This document shows positions 22,994 through 24,356 of a stretch of DNA of 24,356 bases, in pieces (positions within the stretch are counted from its first letter, which is position 1; each line of letters opens with the position of its first letter). Under the pieces are notes generated by a model that saw only the letters and a list, made by a program, of their open reading frames with translations, ran no database searches and was not told the origin of the DNA. Source of the DNA: Chloroflexi bacterium RBG_16_57_11 (GTDB lineage Bacteria; Chloroflexota; Anaerolineae; Anaerolineales; UBA4823); assembly GCA_001795165.1 (NCBI GenBank), contig MGNS01000011.1:1409-25764 (forward strand). Reading direction: 5' to 3'. A program made the position numbers and the translations under genes.

Positions 22994-23881
22994 ATGAATC
23001 ATAGCGAAGCACGCATTTCTATTTTAAATAGTCATATTACTGATGAAATTTTTGCTGCTTTCGGTTTTGAGACAACGGGCTGGCCACGACGGTTCCTCTG
23101 GCCCATTTTCTGGCAACCAGCTCAAATATTTGCACGACTGGCTGACGGCGTAGAGCAAAATATCGCCTACTTCGGTTTAGCAGAAGCTGCGCGCCGTTTG
23201 TTGCCTCGTTTTGTTGACGATGTCAAGGTCATCGGGGTAGAGAATATCCCTATTCAAGGTCCGTTGCTGGTCGCTTCAAACCATCCTGGCGCGTACGATT
23301 CAGTGGCGATCCTTGCCAACCTGCCGCGCGCGGATCTGAAAGTTGTGGTCAGTGATGTATCATTGTTGCACAGTCTGCCGGCGTTAGATGAGCGGTCGAT
23401 TTATACGCTCGACGGGGTACACGGGCGGATGACAACCTTGCGTAATATTATCCGTCATTTACACTCAGGCGGATCGGTGTTAATTTTTGCCACGGGCTTT
23501 GTTGACCCTGACCCGGAGGTTTTACCGGGCGCAGAAGAGAAGCTTGGGGAATGGTCACCCAGCCTGTCGTTAGCCCTGCGGTATGTGCCCGAGGCGAAGA
23601 TTCTACCCACAATCGTAAGCGGTGTGCTTTCACCTGCCAGCCTTCACTCGCCGTTGTTACGCATGCAAAAAGAGGCCTGGAAGCAACGCAAGCTGGCCGA
23701 ATTCCTGCAGGTGATCCAACAGCTGGTTTTCCATCGGGACTACGGGTTGATTCCACACATCTCCTATGGAGAGCCGTTTACTGCACAAGAACTGGCAGAA
23801 CGTAGTCCATCCGGCGAAGTCATGCCAGAGATCATCGCGCAAGCCAGACGCCTGCTAGCGCGGCACTTACAGATTGCTTGA
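22994..23881 (+). CDS. PlsC/LPLAT-like acyltransferase (second of a tandem pair)
   Basis: This 295-aa paralogue of the preceding gene starts 7 bp after its stop. The N96-H97-P-G-A-Y-D102 HX4D motif is intact, but motif III is further diverged (FATGFVDPDPEVLPGA, 165-180). The shared framework continues with EWSPSLSLALRYVPEA and SGVLSPASLHSPLLR. Two atypical acyltransferases in tandem suggest either a heteromer or sequential acylation of one acceptor. ATG 22994 lies 4 nt after an out-of-frame ATG at 22990; no clear RBS is seen, so translation is probably coupled to the first gene. Confidence 0.85.
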   Translation: MNHSEARISILNSHITDEIFAAFGFETTGWPRRFLWPIFWQPAQIFARLADGVEQNIAYFGLAEAARRLLPRFVDDVKVIGVENIPIQGPLLVASNHPGAYDSVAILANLPRADLKVVVSDVSLLHSLPALDERSIYTLDGVHGRMTTLRNIIRHLHSGGSVLIFATGFVDPDPEVLPGAEEKLGEWSPSLSLALRYVPEAKILPTIVSGVLSPASLHSPLLRMQKEAWKQRKLAEFLQVIQQLVFHRDYGLIPHISYGEPFTAQELAERSPSGEVMPEIIAQARRLLARHLQIA

Positions 23882-23906
23882 CCGGACAAGGCAGGCACTT
23901 ATCCTG

Positions 23907-24092
23907 ATGACTTGTCGATCTTGGCGCTGGCTCTTATTGATATTTCTGGCTGGTTGCAATTTGCCACCCCTTACGTCATCGGTGGAAACACCTCGCCGGT
24001 TGTTTGTGACGACATTTCCGCGGAAGGCATGCCCGCACCGCCGTCGCCGGGATTGTAACTGCTTCCTATGGATTGTGAACGGTTTTTCCTAG
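23907..24092 (+). CDS. Short lipoprotein-like ORF, possibly frameshifted
   Basis: From ATG 23907 a 61-aa reading frame opens with a convincing lipoprotein signal, MTCRSWRWLLLIFLAGC, whose lipobox L14-A-G-C17 is ideal. After about residue 29 the composition changes abruptly to Arg/Cys-rich (FPRKACPHRRRRDCNC), unlike an exported lipoprotein. The alternative +2 frame over the same bases reads SPVVCDDISAEGMPAPPSPGL and stops at 24056-24058, which looks more natural. The gene may therefore be a pseudogene with an indel near 23990, or a short genuine lipoprotein. Together with 24093-24189, which has only a leader and no other ORF, it fills the otherwise gene-poor 308-bp gap 23882-24189. Confidence 0.35.
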   Translation: MTCRSWRWLLLIFLAGCNLPPLTSSVETPRRLFVTTFPRKACPHRRRRDCNCFLWIVNGFS

Positions 24093-24146
24093 CAATGCGC
24101 CGATGTATGATACCATTGTGGAGCTCAATTGTCTGTAAGCTGGATG

Positions 24147-24186
24147 GACAACGACTGATCCGTTGGGATCGACAACGCAGGAGGTT
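24147..24186 (+). promoter_or_regulatory. RBS and repeat-bearing leader of the last gene
   Basis: The leader holds CAACG (24149-24153), CGTTG (24161-24165) and CAACG (24173-24177), plus GATCC-GTTG-GGATC (24157-24170). These can form mutually exclusive short hairpins just before a strong AGGAGGT (24179-24185). The RBS is certain; a regulatory role for the hairpins is only suggested. Confidence 0.4.
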
Positions 24187-24189
24187 TAT

Positions 24190-24356
24190 ATGATCAAGGT
24201 CTACAACACCAAAGAAAATGAATTAATCGGCACACTTTCCGAAAGCCAGCTCCAATTTTTGATTGACAATATGGAAGAGGAGTCCATGGAAGATCAGGAC
24301 TACGCGATCACACCGATGACCCTGGCTTACTTCCAGGAGCTGGGCGTCGATCCGGC
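24190..24356 (+). CDS. Small conserved acidic protein of unknown function (N-terminal fragment)
   Basis: The window ends after 55 codons of this gene. The visible protein is MIKVYNTKENELIGTLSESQ followed by an acidic stretch (NMEEESMEDQDYAI) and MTLAYFQELGVDP. I recall short proteins of this pattern (VYDTxxNELIGxIxEEQLQFLIDxLEEE) in Chloroflexota and other phyla, sometimes mislabelled galactosyldiacylglycerol synthase; no function is established. The strong RBS AGGAGGT is 4-5 nt before the ATG. Reading continues past the right edge; full-length relatives are probably about 70-80 aa. Confidence 0.75.
   Translation, partial: MIKVYNTKENELIGTLSESQLQFLIDNMEEESMEDQDYAITPMTLAYFQELGVDP

Overview
The window looks like a chromosomal segment of a Chloroflexota bacterium, most likely class Anaerolineae. 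This is an inference from gene content: lipoproteins with Thr/Pro-rich linkers leading into WD40 repeats, a class-typical small membrane protein, an adenosine-specific kinase, a CBS-type family II pyrophosphatase and paired atypical PlsC-like acyltransferases. No rRNA or marker gene is present to confirm it. I saw no tRNA, rRNA, CRISPR array, transposase or phage gene.

Region 1 (1-7058, + strand) is a tightly packed molybdo-hydroxylase (xanthine dehydrogenase/CoxL-type) operon that enters from the left edge. In order it holds: the C-terminal third of the molybdopterin subunit; a CBS-domain Mn-dependent pyrophosphatase; the XdhC/CoxI cofactor-insertion factor; a solitary HEPN/HepT-like protein whose catalytic Arg position is Trp; a single polypeptide fusing the FAD subunit (N-terminal) to the 2Fe-2S subunit (C-terminal); a two-helix membrane protein overlapping that gene by 8 bp; and a 575-aa protein whose C-terminal third carries nucleoside phosphorylase/nucleosidase landmarks. 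The cluster suggests purine or nucleotide catabolism, with PPi and adenylate sensing attached.

Region 2 (7031-9847, - strand) is a two-gene operon: a class III PLP aminotransferase, then an RsmF/NOL1-type rRNA m5C methyltransferase. The methyltransferase runs tail-to-tail into region 1 with a 28-bp overlap.

Region 3 (9929-12861, + strand) is an apparently self-contained TetR-controlled membrane operon. A good sigma-70-type promoter is followed immediately by a 20-bp near-perfect palindrome with a GACCGGTC core. Then come a roughly 7-TM protein, a 4-TM cytochrome-b-like protein, a TetR regulator and an EamA/DMT exporter.

Region 4 (12893-18886) holds an MBL-fold hydrolase (-), a response regulator with an HD-GYP c-di-GMP phosphodiesterase domain (+), and then a - strand series: a LysM/M23 peptidoglycan hydrolase, an adenosine-specific kinase, galE and an aldo/keto reductase. 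Between galE and the reductase lies an unannotated remnant of a CAP/SCP-superfamily gene, in frame after the galE stop.

Region 5 (19072-24356) is surface and envelope oriented. It has two tandem paralogous WD40 lipoproteins (+), a small Gly-rich lipoprotein (-), two tandem paralogous PlsC-like acyltransferases (+) that keep NHX4D but have lost the usual EGT motif, a short possibly frameshifted lipoprotein-like ORF, and the start of a small conserved acidic protein that runs off the right edge.
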